This document shows positions 29,430 through 42,790 of a stretch of DNA of 64,000 nucleotides, piece after piece (the first letter of the stretch is position 1; the number at the start of each line of letters is the position of its first letter). Location of the stretch: positions 1-64,000 of the forward strand of contig JAHLJZ010000083.1 of assembly GCA_025602915.1 (NCBI GenBank), written 5' to 3'. This DNA is from Paraphysoderma sedebokerense. Its lineage: Eukaryota > Blastocladiomycota > Physodermatomycetes > Physodermatales > Physodermataceae. The notes under the pieces were generated by a model. It saw nothing but the letters and a program-made list of their open reading frames with translations, ran no database searches and was not told the DNA's origin. The position numbers were made by a program, and so were the translations under genes.

Positions 29430-32400
29430 ATGCTTTCTGCGGCTAATTCATCTACAGTCGGTCGACAGCATCGGAAATCCGCACCTGATATCGCTAGCTC
29501 GCCCTTTCTATCGATCTTAGCAAAATGCGGTTTGCAAATGCCAGAGGACTCCTCGTCTATCGTGTTAGGTACATCCCCGTCACTCATATTGCATCCAAGA
29601 CCAAATTAGCTCTGACTATATCAATTGACCTTCCAAAAGTTGATTCTCCGTATGTGTTCCGGCAGAAGCTCCATCATCATCTACACTCGATGTCGACGCA
29701 AGATTTGAATTCAATCACTTCAACGGAGGCCGAGTTACCTGAGGCCATTAAACAGTTTATAAGTTCTTTAGAAGATTATGTATCCGAAGAGGAAAATTTA
29801 AAAGTTTGTTTAAGAAGTGTTGAAATACAAGGTGAATGTGAAAGGTGAGAAGTTAGATCCTTCGTTGTCCTGCTCTGTTTATCAAGCTTTTTCGCGTTTT
29901 CATGTCGAATTCATGTGAGCCAGCCTATTGATAGCAATGTTGATTTCAGGAAAGGAAATGAAAGTCTGATAAAAATTCTTCTGGGAATTGATTTTATACA
30001 AGTTGATATTATCCAAACGTTAGTCGAAAGGCTTGTCGAATATGGATCAGAAGACGAGTTTGTTTTCTTCTTTTTATTCAGCATATACCGGGTATTCGAT
30101 CTGCTTATGATACTATTGTGGCTTACTCTCATATAGTGTCTCTAATCGATTAGAAGAAAGCGTACCAAAACTGATACTGGGTCAATTAAGGTGGCTTGAA
30201 CATATCGTGAATCCAGAGCTCTTAACTGACCTCATGGTAGGGTTAATCGGTGAGTTCTAAATAGATGGTGAGGTTGATTTAAATAAGCAGCGCTAATTGA
30301 AGTTTCATTATAGCTGCAGTAGATTTGCCACTACAACAAGAAATTATATTGGCATTGCCCGAGGTTATTGCGGATTCACAACACAAGGTAGACGCAAGTT
30401 TGATAAAATAAATGACGAATTTGACCGACTACTCCAACTCCGTATTCTTCTCTTGCTTCGCTAGACTGTTGCCCGAAAGCTACATGACCTACTCTCTTCA
30501 AATTCGGATTTGCTAGTTCCAATTCTGGATACCCTTATCCACTTGAATACCCCCGAAATTATTTCACATGAGATACGGGAATCTGTTATTGAGAGGCTCG
30601 TTATAGCGGACTTAAATGAGATACCAGTGTTGTTAAAATTTCTTTTAAATATACCTACACGAGAAGAAGCACCAACGAACGCGGAAATTGACAGAGCGAT
30701 GCAGGTATTGGTTAATTCGGACATGATTCTGCCTGAGGACTTTAATCTGACCTGTACGATAGATTATTGATCTCATTCGGTCGAAGCTCAATTTAGAAGA
30801 AATCTCGCAGGTCCGCGAACAGCAAACACATCTTTCACAATATGTCCAAGGAGAGCTTGCCGCTCAGAGTGAAGTTTCGGAATCCTTGATCTTCGGCATG
30901 TCACTTTTTATTTGTCACTGCAGATTACTTTATGATTCTAACATACATTTGTTAAAATTTAGAATCACTCAGATCCGCTTTAAGATGCCATAAACCGGTC
31001 AGAGAAGGCTGGGTCAAGATATTGGATGGCGTGAGCGACAGCGTATGAGTTTGTTAGATTTATATTCTCGCTGAATAACACATCTGATGGAATTGTTTTA
31101 GAGACCATTCACGCAATTGGATTTTTTCGCTTTGCTTATTCTTAATGATGTCGTGCCGAATCAGAAACGAGCCAAAGCCATCTTTGAAATATTTCGCCGC
31201 AAAATATCACAAGGTCAAGTTCCTCTCAGAATTATCGAAAAATGCCTGAAAGAACATTCAGAAGGATTGAAGCCATATCAATCTGCAATTGTGAAATTGG
31301 CGGACTTCTTATTGCGATCGGGTGGGAAAGGGCTCACCAAGCGAGCGAAAATTGCGCAGTATGCGAAATTATTATATCAAATTGGCTTTGAAATGTTCGA
31401 TATCTTTCATCGGCAGGTTGGTAACTCATGCTTCACTGGACTGCCTTATTGTCACTCATGTCAACATATAGGAAATTGTTGCACAACTTATCACGCATAT
31501 TGGAAGCAATCAGATATCCTTTTATCTGTGTTCATTTTACCATTTCTGGGAAAATTACCCTCCTTGACTGATCTATCACTCCAGCGAAATGGATACCAGT
31601 TTAGAGACTTTACTTGCTATAGCGCAATCAAATCCAAAATATCTTCTGGCGTTTCAAATATTTATCAAAGGGGTACTCGAAAATCTTGATATTCTAGGCA
31701 TGTCCCAATTGAAAATTCTGTTTGAGGTGTTTGGTATTTTGGCGTTACAGGTAATCATCTTGTCGATTATATGGTCTCGCCAAGTTATCTCATCGCAATC
31801 CTAGTCCGACGGTGGATCTTCAGATTCTTTGCATGCAGAACTTCAGATCTTGTTGCGAAAGCAACTTCAAAATCCGTCATATAAGAAGACTGGAGTCCTC
31901 ATTGCAACATCACTACTGAAAAGATATGCCGCTCCGGGCTGCACGCAAGAGAATTTGCAAGTCGTGAGTGAAATTGGACAAATGATCGAACAGTTTGTGT
32001 GTCGCAAAGATCCGGTATGCTGTTACCGCTAAGCTTTGAACATCAGAATGGTAGATTCACAAATTTCTAGATTGCTCTTGCTCTGTACTTTGATGAGCTT
32101 TCCGAACTGGTCCAAAGTAACGCGATTGCCGGTGAAGTGGTCCGAGCATTCCTGGATGATTACAGTGACGGTATACTAGATCTGATGTGCGAACGACGTT
32201 CGGAGGATGGTGACATTTTTGAGGTGTCAGATTTAGAGAATCATTTCAGTCAGTTAGCTGCATCGGTTGCGAGCAATTCTCGCTCTGGTATCCCCGATGA
32301 AAATGAGGATCGACTCCCTTATTACGGTAAGTGAGGGATTTAATCAGGCTCAGTCATTCACATTCTGCTTACCGTGGGTCCCCTCAATTTAGTTCCAAAA

Positions 32401-35400
32401 GAGACATATCTGGAGAATTCGAAAGGCGGTCCTATGTTTGCCTTAATGGGGCTGATCTCATTATCATCAAGTTTACCCTCTCAAAATTATGCAGGCTCAT
32501 CGGTTGTGTATTTGCCTGCTCTCGTTCGACTGTATCTTACTTGCCATCGTTTTATGCGGGAGGACGGAGGCCAAAATCAGATTGACACTGTTCTGAGAGC
32601 AGGTATAATTCTAACTAAAGAACTCTCTCCGAGTGTGTTTGCTTCGCTTAGCCTTTGTCAACGTCAGAAATACGGCTCCGCCATTTATTATGCTATTAAC
32701 TATGTTCGTGAACTCATCAATGCCAGTACGATCGGACTCTGCTTGTCATCCAACGAGTCGAAGGATTTCCTCGAAATCGCTGCCCGCCGTTTGCAGAATG
32801 TTGTACAACTGGAGGAGCAGTTGAAGTTATATTTACCTCATATTCCAAACTTTGTCCCGCTCGGTATGTCATCTGCATTGACGCCTAACTCGACAACGAT
32901 GGCGAACCCAGCCACCAATGGTGGTGACCATGCCCGCCCTTTAAAACGAAAAAAAGTGATTTCCCAGAATTCCACAGAAGAGAAGTCAAGTAAAATGAAA
33001 GGAAAACAGAAAGCTGTGGCCGAAAAGAAATGCTATCTGACTTTGACGGACATTCGATCTCATCTTCGGCCGTTTGATCTACATGTCTTCAAATTACTCA
33101 ACACCAATACAAATGACAGTGAATCCATCAGGCTTGAAAGTCCAGAATTACGATACCTTCTCGAGGAATTAAAATTGGCGTTGGAACAAAAACTCGGGAT
33201 AACTTCGTCAGTATCGTTTTTCGGCACGAAGAAAAAGGTGCTATGGAATTCAGTATTGCCACTAAGTTGGACAAGCTTCACACAGTCGAAATTGATAGAA
33301 TTATGTGTCGATATTGTTCCTGGCTTGTGTGGCATTTTGGAGTCGTATTTTGAAAGTGCGCAAGTCGCAAATACCTCGTCCACAATGGTATGCACTCTCC
33401 TTAGCGCCTGCGTTGTTCCGTTGGATCTCAGCCTTCTAACACATCTCAGGAGACGGCTCGAGACACTTCGGAAGACGAAGTCATCGATTTCGAAGAATCT
33501 GTGAACAGTCATGATGATTATGAAAAAGCTCGACGCAAATGGATTTATTTAGGTGACCAGCTAATCTGTGACCTGATTCTTGAATGTTTCACCTTAATTC
33601 TGAGTTGGCCTGAGTTTAAAGCTTCAACAAATCGCGACATTCTCATTGTATGATTCTATTTTGAGTTTGTATGATATCGTAACGTTGGACTAACATGTGT
33701 TTAAAATTTGCGTATTCGAATGATTTGTAGAAAATTATTCATCCGCTTTCGCAACGAGGACGCCAAGACGCATCCTCCTGTCAAACAGTAAATCAGCATA
33801 TTGAGAATGCAGTTCGATATCTCGAGACAGTGTCTGTATCAGATGACCCCATGTCGCAAATGGAACTCGAAGCGGATTCATCCTGTGCAGTCAAACTTAA
33901 ATCGCCAACGACTGCATACCATATTTTTAAAATCTGTTTACTTTTAAAATCATTAGATGACAGCGATGAAACAAGAGGTCGGTGTCGCACATTTACGTGG
34001 CAATTCATTTCCCGTAGAAATCTTATCATTTGCTTTTTTAGGTATCATTCATAATATGGCTAAGAAGTATATCCTCATGTCCGGGTGGTTCAAGGTCTGT
34101 TTCCACATTTTACATGCACCATCGATCGACATTACTTAATGATTCATTCATACAGCCTTCCCAACTGGAATTGATGTACGATCAAGAAATTTTACTTCAT
34201 GATACTCCTCTAGAGCATCTTTACGAGTTGGTGCAGAACCTTAGCGTCAACGATAAAAATCATTTCAGGCATTGGAAGGTGGGTCCGTTACGCAGAAATT
34301 TTACAGAATTGGTATTGATCTTTGTTCAAAATGTCTCTAGATTTATCTCAAAAATCTGCCAGATATAATGAAAACCGTTTTCACCGACGTCACTTCTGAC
34401 GATACTATGCGAACCAGACTATTAAAATTGGGCGAGATATTCAATCGTCTTATCCAGCAAACGAAAGAGTTGTCGCAAGGGTCGAAGAGCGCAAAAGTCC
34501 TTGAGGAGAAATATTATCCCATGGCTATGCGATACGGGAAGGCTGTTTTGCGCAGTTTCTCTAATGATGGAATCGCAACTGTGACACAACTTTTGAGGCG
34601 GCATAAAGCAGCTGTTAGAGATGTCCTCAGAAATTGGCAAGTCGCCAATCGTCAACTCATTGTAAGATGCGTTTTTTTGCAGTCAAGACCGCAATAACAT
34701 GGTAAGCTCACTAATATATTGGATGTAGGCAATAAGAAGTTACTTTTTCAAGAGACGCAATAATCAACATCGCCAACTATTAATCGACCTCGGAAAGCAA
34801 CAAGACCAATTATTTTACACTCTTTGTCATATTGCTAAATCCATCGGTGTTTCGTTGGCCATGACTATTGGTTTGTCTTCATCATTTCTTAACGGAAACT
34901 TATTCAACTTTGCTTAGGCTGACTCTCGTCCTTTCTTTCTAATGATTAGGTACTTTAAAGCATAAAGCCCCGAATGGGGAACAAATTGCCAGTCAAATTG
35001 GCAGACAAGAATCCAGTGACGAAGAAAGTGAAGAGGAAGAGGACGACGGAATCAATTTACCTAGTATAGACGAGGAAGAAGAAGGAGAAGAGAATGACCA
35101 AGACGATGACCCTTCGAATGGATCAGAACATCCAGTTGAAGACGAAGAAGAAGAAGGAGAAGAAGAAGAGGAAGAAGTAAATAACACAAGAGTCTCAACA
35201 TTCAATTATATTCACCTTTAACTTAACCGTTTCTTCACATTCCAGGACCTCCGAATCCGAAAGCGACCTAAAACCAAAAAATCCAACAAATTCATGAAAT
35301 CAACTCAACTATCTGACCACGATTTCCCTCCATTCGAGTCAATCGACGAATTCACATTTGACGCCGTAGACAACGAAATCGAAGAAACTCATAGTTTTAT

Positions 35401-35503
35401 GGACTCTGATGGTGAAATCGTAGATGAAGGTGTATCATGTGAAGAAGATGAAAATGGAGAAGATTTGATGGAGAGTGACAATGACTCTACGGCTTCTTTT
35501 TAA
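29430..35503 (+). CDS. FANCD2: FANCD2 homologue, copy 2
   Basis: Duplicate of 15619-21692 with all exons, splice sites and the acidic tail preserved. The putative ubiquitin-acceptor lysine is at 31667-31669. Its upstream and downstream neighbours lie within the duplicated unit, so its local regulation should match copy 1. Confidence 0.92.
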
Positions 35504-35967
35504 TTTATTGTTGTTGTGTGGTTGACAATTTAAAGTCCAAAACAAGGGGGGAAAACTGTAGATTTGACGATGTAGAATAAGAATAATTATTGGATGGAAT
35601 TTAAATTTAAAAATGTAGTATCTCAAATATGAAAATATCAATATACATCGTTTTTTTGAAATGTGTTTTAAAACTGTTACATATATTTATATTTCCATCT
35701 ACAGTTTATTTTATTTTTCTTTACCCTTATTTTTCAATGACATTATAATCTTCTATAAACTTTCATGAATGAAATAACTATTATTCTTTGATATTATCAG
35801 AAGTAATATACACATACAACCTAATTATACTTTATATGTTAACAAATCGACAATTTTTCCTTTCCTTTTTCCTTGATTTTCGGCTTTATATTCGTTATTC
35901 CATATTTTTACTGATTTTTCATATTCGCTTTTTTAAGTGACTAGTATGTAATGTGACCTGAAGTAAA
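35504..35967. other. Convergent 3' intergenic region, copy 2
   Basis: Duplicate of 21693-22156; no gene seen. Confidence 0.6.
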
Positions 35968-38900
35968 CTACAACTCGCTTCTTCTTACTTCCCCCGATCG
36001 TCCATCATTGACATTGATACCATTCCCACCATGATCATTTTGTTGTAGCTTGACTTCCAAAACTTTGTTTACGATGTTGACTATTGAAGATTGAGGTTCG
36101 ATTGGTGAGGTATTTCCCGTGTCGGAATTGGAATTTAAACTTTCGTTTCCGTTTGTCACTGTTCCAGATTCAGTTCGAGATTCAGAATTAGAATGAACTT
36201 GATCTCTATTTTGAATATTTTCACGGTGACGAAACGACATTTTCGTTTCACCATCACCAACACCAGAGTGACGAATTTCAGGTTTTTCTAGTTCTTGAAC
36301 GACATTGTCTAGTAGTGTACTTACTTTCCACATCCACACACCTACCCAAATGTTTCCTAGGATGAGGAATAACAAGAACATATTCAGGATGTTTTGTAGT
36401 CTCATTGATTGTAGGGATTGGAGTAAGGTAGAAGGAGGAGGAGAAGTAGAAGTGGAAGATTTTCGTTTAGTTTTGGAAGATTTGGAACGGGGGGTAGACG
36501 ATGTTGGTGATTTTTGGGCATTTGGGTCTTTAGAGTTTGATGATTTTCGGCGAGACTTTGTCTTTGGTTGGGTCGGTTGAGAGATTTGTGGTGTGGTTGA
36601 AGAAGGAAAAAGGTAGGATTGGAAGGAACCGAGGATAGTGGAAAGTAATGGATGGGGTGGGGTTTCAGGGGAGGTGGCGGTGGGGGAACTAACCGATTTT
36701 GTTCGTTTACGTTTCGATGTTGATTTTAAATCATGTCTTCGTCGTCTTGATTTACGGTCTATTCGATCATCACCTTCTGTTTCTGTCTCTTTTGTTTGTT
36801 TCCTTGTTCGTCTATCTTGAACACTTTTTTTATCATCCGCAACGGGTATAGAACGACCATACTGTTTAATCCACAATCTCAATTCCGCAATCAAATTCTT
36901 GTAATACTTTGTGTTTCCCTCGACGGCGCCACTCTCAACTGTACTTTTAAACCAACTCGATTTTGTCCAAGCGACATAGGTCGCCACTGTTAATTTAATG
37001 GATGTGGGGGTGGTATAAGTGACTCCGATGATCGTGATGGTGGAAAATGAAGTGCCGGCGGGAACATCGGGAGTTTGTGAGGTAGCTCGTATAATCAGTT
37101 TACTAATGATGACCAAAGACGATAAGTGTCAGTCAGACAACCAATCAACAACAAGACAAAGGTAATCTGAAGAGTATTAATAAAAAATGACAAACCTCTC
37201 TAAATCGATTTCCACAACTTCCTCGGAATACAAAACCTTAGTTTGTTTAGGTCCGATCGGATAAGCCAAGGGCATCAAATATTTCAACTTTCGCACTTTT
37301 TTACCATCATCCAAACTTTCCCATTTCGTAGGTTCAATCTCTACATCCACCGAAACCCAAAAAAAAACCAAAACCTTGTCAACACCTTTCGACTATAAAA
37401 AATATCAAAATTCAGAGCTAGAAAATAAACCTTTAAGTCCTTGTTTCTTTTCCAGAAACCTCTTCAAAAATCCTTTTCCCTCTTTCATTCCCGTTTCATC
37501 CGATTCTTGATAATCCAAACACAAACTCTCATCTCTATACACCAACTCCCACACATCTTTCACCGTCACACCTTCCACAACTTCTTCCATGACAATTGTC
37601 ACGGGGACGTTAGAAGGACAATAACATTTGGGGTCGCACGGTACCGGCGATTTGAATACCAATGGTACCTCTTCTACGTCTCCGTGTAACTCTTGAGGAG
37701 AGATAGTGAATGCGCCGGTGGAAGAAGGGGGAAAAGAAGAGGGCAAAGTGCCGGATCGTGGTTTGGTTGTAGGAATCGGATGTAAAGTATTGTCGGTCGG
37801 ATCATTAGTTTGGTTTGCGTTGCCGGAATGTGCTTCATTTTCACTACCGCCCTTCAATCCGGCTTCTACGGCAGTCCCTCCACTTTTTGATCTTCCGTGC
37901 CCTAAACTGCGACTTTCAGACTTGACTAAAGTTTTGGCGACATAACTGTACCCGCTATCCGACACCGAGACATCTTTGACTCCATCGTCGTGAGTGATCG
38001 CCCTGAGTCTGCCATTCGCTGCGGTCGACGGGGCGGCGCCGGAATCCGAATGGAAACGTGAATGTGAATTCGTTCTTGGGTGCCGATGTCGATGCGGATG
38101 TGAATGAAACTGGGGTGGGGGTGAAGCTTGCTCCAAGGACGAGCTGGAACTGTGAGCTGTCAACCAACAAAAAAGGGGGTTAGCATAATGATGGAATTGT
38201 TGGTCAATGCCCAAATAAAACTTTACCCGTGTGACTGTGATTCAGACTGTTGAGTTTAAGATTAGCACCCACTGCGGAGAGCGAATAAATACTCGAATCT
38301 GAATTTGATTTTCCCTTTTCCAATTTCGACCCATTTTTGTTTCCGCTATTTGACGCATCTTGATCACCATCCGACGCAAAATCTGACCGATCCGATTCCG
38401 TTTTGTACCCACCGCTAGACGCTTCCCCGCCAGACACCGATACTTCCTCGTCCTCGAGTTCGTTATCCGAAGCAGAACCACTGCCTCTGAGGGAAATATA
38501 GGAGCTGTCCTCATCGTCTTCATCTTCTGTTTCAGATGCTGATCCTTCTGTGGAATAAATAGACTGAGAATCGTAACTTTGCCCCGTTCTCGAATCGGAT
38601 TCGCTTCCAGTGGTGCTTCCGTCAGATACATCGTCTTCGTTATCGGAAGGATCGCTGTAACTCCTCCTCCTCCTTTGACGTTTTCCGGCACTTCTGCCCC
38701 TTTGGTCAGTTTCGTTTGCTTTACCACCTTCCTCCGTGTTCCTCCTGCTTCGACTTTTGCTCCTGTGTCTACTTTTGGATCGACTGGCGTCTCTTTTTCT
38801 ACTCTTGTCACCGTTTTCGACACCCGGATCAGAATCAAACTCGTCTTTGGAATGCAAAGGGTGACTGAGATTTGCCGGTAGAGTTTGTGTTCGCAAAGCG

Positions 38901-40470
38901 GCAGCGGGATTTGCCTTTCTCCACAGGGAAGTCAGGAGGTTGAAGGCTAATTCTCGAAAGATGAACGAGGCGAAAAAGTACTACAGATGCAAGCAGATAC
39001 AAACAGAGCAATAGAACCCAATTAATCACATGATAATATTCTTGAGTCATTTTGCGTAAAAGGTTTCTAAAAATGTGCGCAGACGAGTATAACCCCAAGT
39101 ACCAACCTTTTGCCTCTCCGTGATGACTTCGATGGCATTAGGGAAAATCAAAGCGGTCACTCTTTTCTCTATGGCAATGACATCGGAGAAAGGAACCATG
39201 ACTGTCGTTATCCAACCCAAAATCGATGCATGAAAACAAATGTGGTTTTCTGAAACGTAGAGTCGACCTTGCACCAGAATTTCTTTTTGAAGGGCACAAC
39301 TGAAATCTGATTATTGGTTGAGTTTTATAGAGATGGGTCGGCATGGAAGGGAGATTCGAGTCGATAAGTTGAGAGTGGAGGGATGATGATTAAGAATGGA
39401 ATCGAGGAGGGGAAAATTTAGATTTGTGGAGAAGAAAGGATACAATGGTTAGAGGAATAATGGGGTTGAGTCAAATGAGAGAAAGAGAGAGAGTTCTAAT
39501 CGACGGAAAACTGTCACAGGGAAAGCAAGATGAAGCGAAAAAACTTGATTTCAACGATCAAAACTTTTGCTTGACTAAAGTGCCCACAAAAAGCGGCTAT
39601 TTCGCTATTTCCAAAGAATTAGAAAACACAAAATGTAAAATCATTTATACCTTCGATCAAAAACTCTTGATCCGGGACGGATCTAAAGATGGAGTGAAAT
39701 TGCTGATTTTTGGACTGCTTGGCCACCAGAGGAATGACGCCTACACCTTCGGTTGGCCGTGGCAGATTCTCCACACTCTTGTTGGCTCTGCCGAGTGTAG
39801 GATAGCCGCCGCCAGCGACATTCATCGTTGCAGCTCTTGCTGGGCTGGTTCCATTTTCGTTTCCGGAGAACGAGTTTTCGTTGGCGTCTTGGATCGTTTG
39901 GAGTAGCTGTTGGATCTGTTGCGGGGAGGCGTTGGCTGCGGTGACGGTAGAGTTGAGGTTTTGTTTTTCCGGCTCTGCGGTGGAGGGTCGAGTGTGGGTG
40001 GGACTCTGCGAGGCCGAGTTGTTTGAGGAGGGGCTAAAAGTTGGAGAGGAGATGGGTGAGGTCACGAGAGGGGGTACGACGCCGGTGACGGAGGCAGCGA
40101 TGAGGCCCTTTGCCAGAGCGGAGGATTGGAGTTGCTGAGAGGAGGGAGATCTGGGAGGTTGTACATTTATGGAAGGGTTTGTGTGTTGCTGCTGTAGGGG
40201 GTGAGGGGAATCGAGTGAGCTTCTCGTGTTGGTGTTGTCGTTGGAGGGGGTGTGGAGGACAGAGGTGGAGGAGTCTGACTTTGATCGTTCTCTAGCAGGA
40301 GGAGGAGGGGGAGTTGAGGATGCAGTGGTTGACGATGATGTATTATTGGAAGTAGTGGTTGAGGGAGAAAGGGAGCGGAGGGCGGACATGGATCTGTTTT
40401 TCCTGGAGGTGTTGTTGTTGCTGGGAGGAGGAGAGTTGGCGAGGGGAGCGAGGGAGGGGAAGGGGATCAT
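35968..40470 (-). CDS. GRAM-VASt sterol-transfer protein (LAM/Aster type), copy 2
   Basis: Duplicate of 22157-26659 with the same GRAM, VASt and C-terminal membrane helix. Its 5' side continues past the unit end (41038) into the original right flank. This copy therefore retains the ancestral upstream region, while copy 1 has Rab11 copy 2 about 0.7 kb upstream. Confidence 0.9.
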
Positions 40471-41257
40471 GTCGCCGAGTAGGGTGGGAGTAGTGGTGTA
40501 GAGTGGAGTAGAGTAGGGAGTAGAGTGGGAGTAGCAACCAGCAGTGCAGTAACTGGTAGTGAACTAGCAGTGCAGAGAGTGAGGACAGCAATGGTACTCG
40601 TGCAAGTACAATCCAGAGTGCCAGTGACTGTGTAGATAGCAGTGTGATATCACGCAAGTGTATACTGCACAGTGGACATGGAATGGGGGAATCCACTCAA
40701 CTGCCCGCAATCAACAGCCACCCTCACCACACTTACCTCCCTGCCGATGATGAGCTTACTACATGAATTCAAACCCTCGCGGCCCCGTCGTCAAAACCCG
40801 CCGCCACCTTCATCTTCCTGATAGACCACCTACCTGTTCAAAAACTCTTTCGGAAAACTACCTTAAAGACTTACGTCACTGTGTACGCGTGAAACGATAT
40901 TTATTCTTGTACAAAAATGCCTATGGACACCGGGGGTGGGATTGAAGCTCTTGAATCGACAGCACCTCGCATGGGAACAGTTCAACGATTTGCCCTCACC
41001 ACTTTACAAGGTGTCACAGCATAACCTGCTGTCGAGCTGTATCCGAAGAGACTGTGATGACTCTAGCTTTTATTTAATTAGATTATTTCCTTGTATCAAG
41101 TCCTTAGTATATACATGGTGAATTTTAAATTACACAGTTCTGAACGTCCAGTACCAAAGTCCTTGGCATTCACGAATCATATACCATCAGAGTAACCGTC
41201 CGGCGGTATCCTAATTGGGAAGGGTTGAGGACGCCGCAGGGGTCTGAGAACAAACAA
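40471..41257. other. Upstream region of LAM copy 2 and right duplication edge
   Basis: Duplicated sequence to 41038, then unique sequence to the next gene. No gene seen. Confidence 0.5.
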
Positions 41258-41839
41258 TCAACTTACATTTTTCTGAACCTCCTTCAGCGCCTCCGTCAAC
41301 GATAAAACGAGCTTGCGCGGATCCAGTAAGGCTTTTACATCCACTATAAGCTTGTCCATGTCGCCCTTAAGACCTTTTACGTCATCTTTAACTTCTCGCA
41401 ACTGATGCAGCGTGAGCGATGTCAAAGAGCTCAATAGCCATGTCGTTTCCAACAACTGGCAATTCTCCATGTTATAATCTTGAGGTTTTCCTGTTCTACC
41501 CTTTAAACTCGAATACTTTTGTTCCAATTCCTCGCTTGCATTCGCAGTCAGGTGTAAATGAATATGCGCATGACATTCTTGAGCGTACTTATCCATAGCC
41601 TGGGCAGACTCCCACTTTCCAAAGTTGACAGCGATCCCATCAATACCCAAACCCCCAGACACTAGCAACTCTTTTCGAAGCGCCCGAATGATGAATTGCC
41701 AAACCATTACATCGGTGACAAAGGTCTCATTTGTCACATGTTCAGTAGGAGTCACCAAAAGCTCCCTAACCAATTCTCTACGAGAAGCCATGTAATAGCG
41801 AGGTTTCTCTTCCCTGTCTGGGAAAAGGAACCATCCCAT
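41258..41839 (-). CDS. Uncharacterised protein with a HIT-like HAHIHLH motif
   Basis: Single open frame of 193 aa from ATG 41839. I do not recognise the family with certainty. Residues around NFGKWESAQ and ECHAHIHLHL fit the histidine-triad pattern H-x-H-x-H-x-x of HIT nucleotide-binding enzymes. A C-terminal heptad-like stretch (LREVKDDVKGLKGDMDKLI) looks like a coiled coil. Just upstream, another frame (41843-42012) reads SWFPAIESRKAQFCSNLFAF, which may be a 5' exon or the frame-shifted N-terminus. The 3' end has gtaagt just before the stop and ttctcag 23 bases later; as an intron this would be unusually short. The gene may be partial or decayed. Confidence 0.5.
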   Translation of the reverse strand: MGWFLFPDREEKPRYYMASRRELVRELLVTPTEHVTNETFVTDVMVWQFIIRALRKELLVSGGLGIDGIAVNFGKWESAQAMDKYAQECHAHIHLHLTANASEELEQKYSSLKGRTGKPQDYNMENCQLLETTWLLSSLTSLTLHQLREVKDDVKGLKGDMDKLIVDVKALLDPRKLVLSLTEALKEVQKNVS

Positions 41840-42218
41840 CTCTTTAAAATGACTTCCGCGGCAGATAATACAAATGCAAACAGATTAGAACAGAATTGTG
41901 CTTTTCTCGACTCAATTGCCGGGAACCATGATCTATTTTCGTCTTCGATCCAACTGTTTCCTGCCGAAATACCATTGACCTCATTGATTCTACTATAGTG
42001 GTTACTTACCAATCCACATTATCCACTCATACACACCCCTCTTGGCCTCACCCGCACTGTGCCTCACTTAATCCCACATAATAATATTCTCGCTTCTTTT
42101 CCCATTATTAGTTCAAATCACGATCACATAAACTTTACTATCATTTATGTCTGATTGATCTTATGTTCAAAAATGTTTTATATTGATGATATTTATTTAT
42201 ATAATTTGTACAACATGA
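41840..42218. other. Intergenic between HIT-like gene and tRNA-His
   Basis: May contain a 5' exon of the HIT-like gene (41843-42012). Otherwise AT-rich with nothing recognised. Confidence 0.4.
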
Positions 42219-42290
42219 TCGGATGTCGTATAGTGGTTAGTACTTCACGTTGTGGCCGTGACAACCCTGGTTCGAATCCAGGCATCCGAA
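42219..42290 (+). tRNA. tRNA-His (anticodon GTG)
   Basis: Full cloverleaf by eye. Acceptor TCGGATG pairs with CATCCGA (7 bp). D arm is GTAT/GTAC with the loop AGTGGTTA. Anticodon stem is TCACG/CGTGA with loop TTGTGGC. T arm is CCTGG-TTCGAAT-CCAGG; discriminator is A. The D and anticodon arms are those of eukaryotic tRNA-His. The acceptor stem is atypical, with a U1-A72 pair instead of G1-C72. A T-rich Pol III terminator follows at 42291. No intron. Confidence 0.93.
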
Positions 42291-42790
42291 TTTCTTTTTT
42301 TAGTTTATTTTTGCTGTATTCTTTTTGATTTCGATCTTGTTTCAGCGGATTATCGATAGCTAGCGCTTTCTGCAATTTTTTTTTGAGTGATGTTTGTGAT
42401 TTTAGATGCAGAGTTGCTTATAGAAACCGAATGAATTGCAGGATCGAATCCTTTGATTGATAGCTGAAATTTAAAGTTATTAATAGAGGTGCAGGCAATA
42501 AATTAGTTAAAAGTAGTATGTAATTGTACTTTATCCTGTTATAATCATATTGTTGATGATATAAAATCTGAAAAAATGAAATGCGCCATTTTGTGTAGAT
42601 ATAGCGGATGGTATTTCTCCACCTCGTTTTCGCATTCTTCGCATTCGCCTGCATCCACCATCCCATCTCACCACAAAAGATATATAGATTTTACTGCATA
42701 TGAACAGTACTATCACCACTCCATCATTGTAATTCGCTCCCTGAGAATCCCTGCATCCATCTGCCCCTTTCCCATCTTCCTTCTTGAACC
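42291..42790. other. Intergenic, upstream of ERV41
   Basis: Holds the T-rich terminator after tRNA-His and presumably the ERV41 promoter. No other gene seen. Confidence 0.55.

Noticed and set aside
41235-41262. 23-base gtaagt..ttctcag candidate intron at the end of the HIT-like gene
   Set aside because: Much shorter than all other introns in the window; the simple stop at 41258 is preferred.
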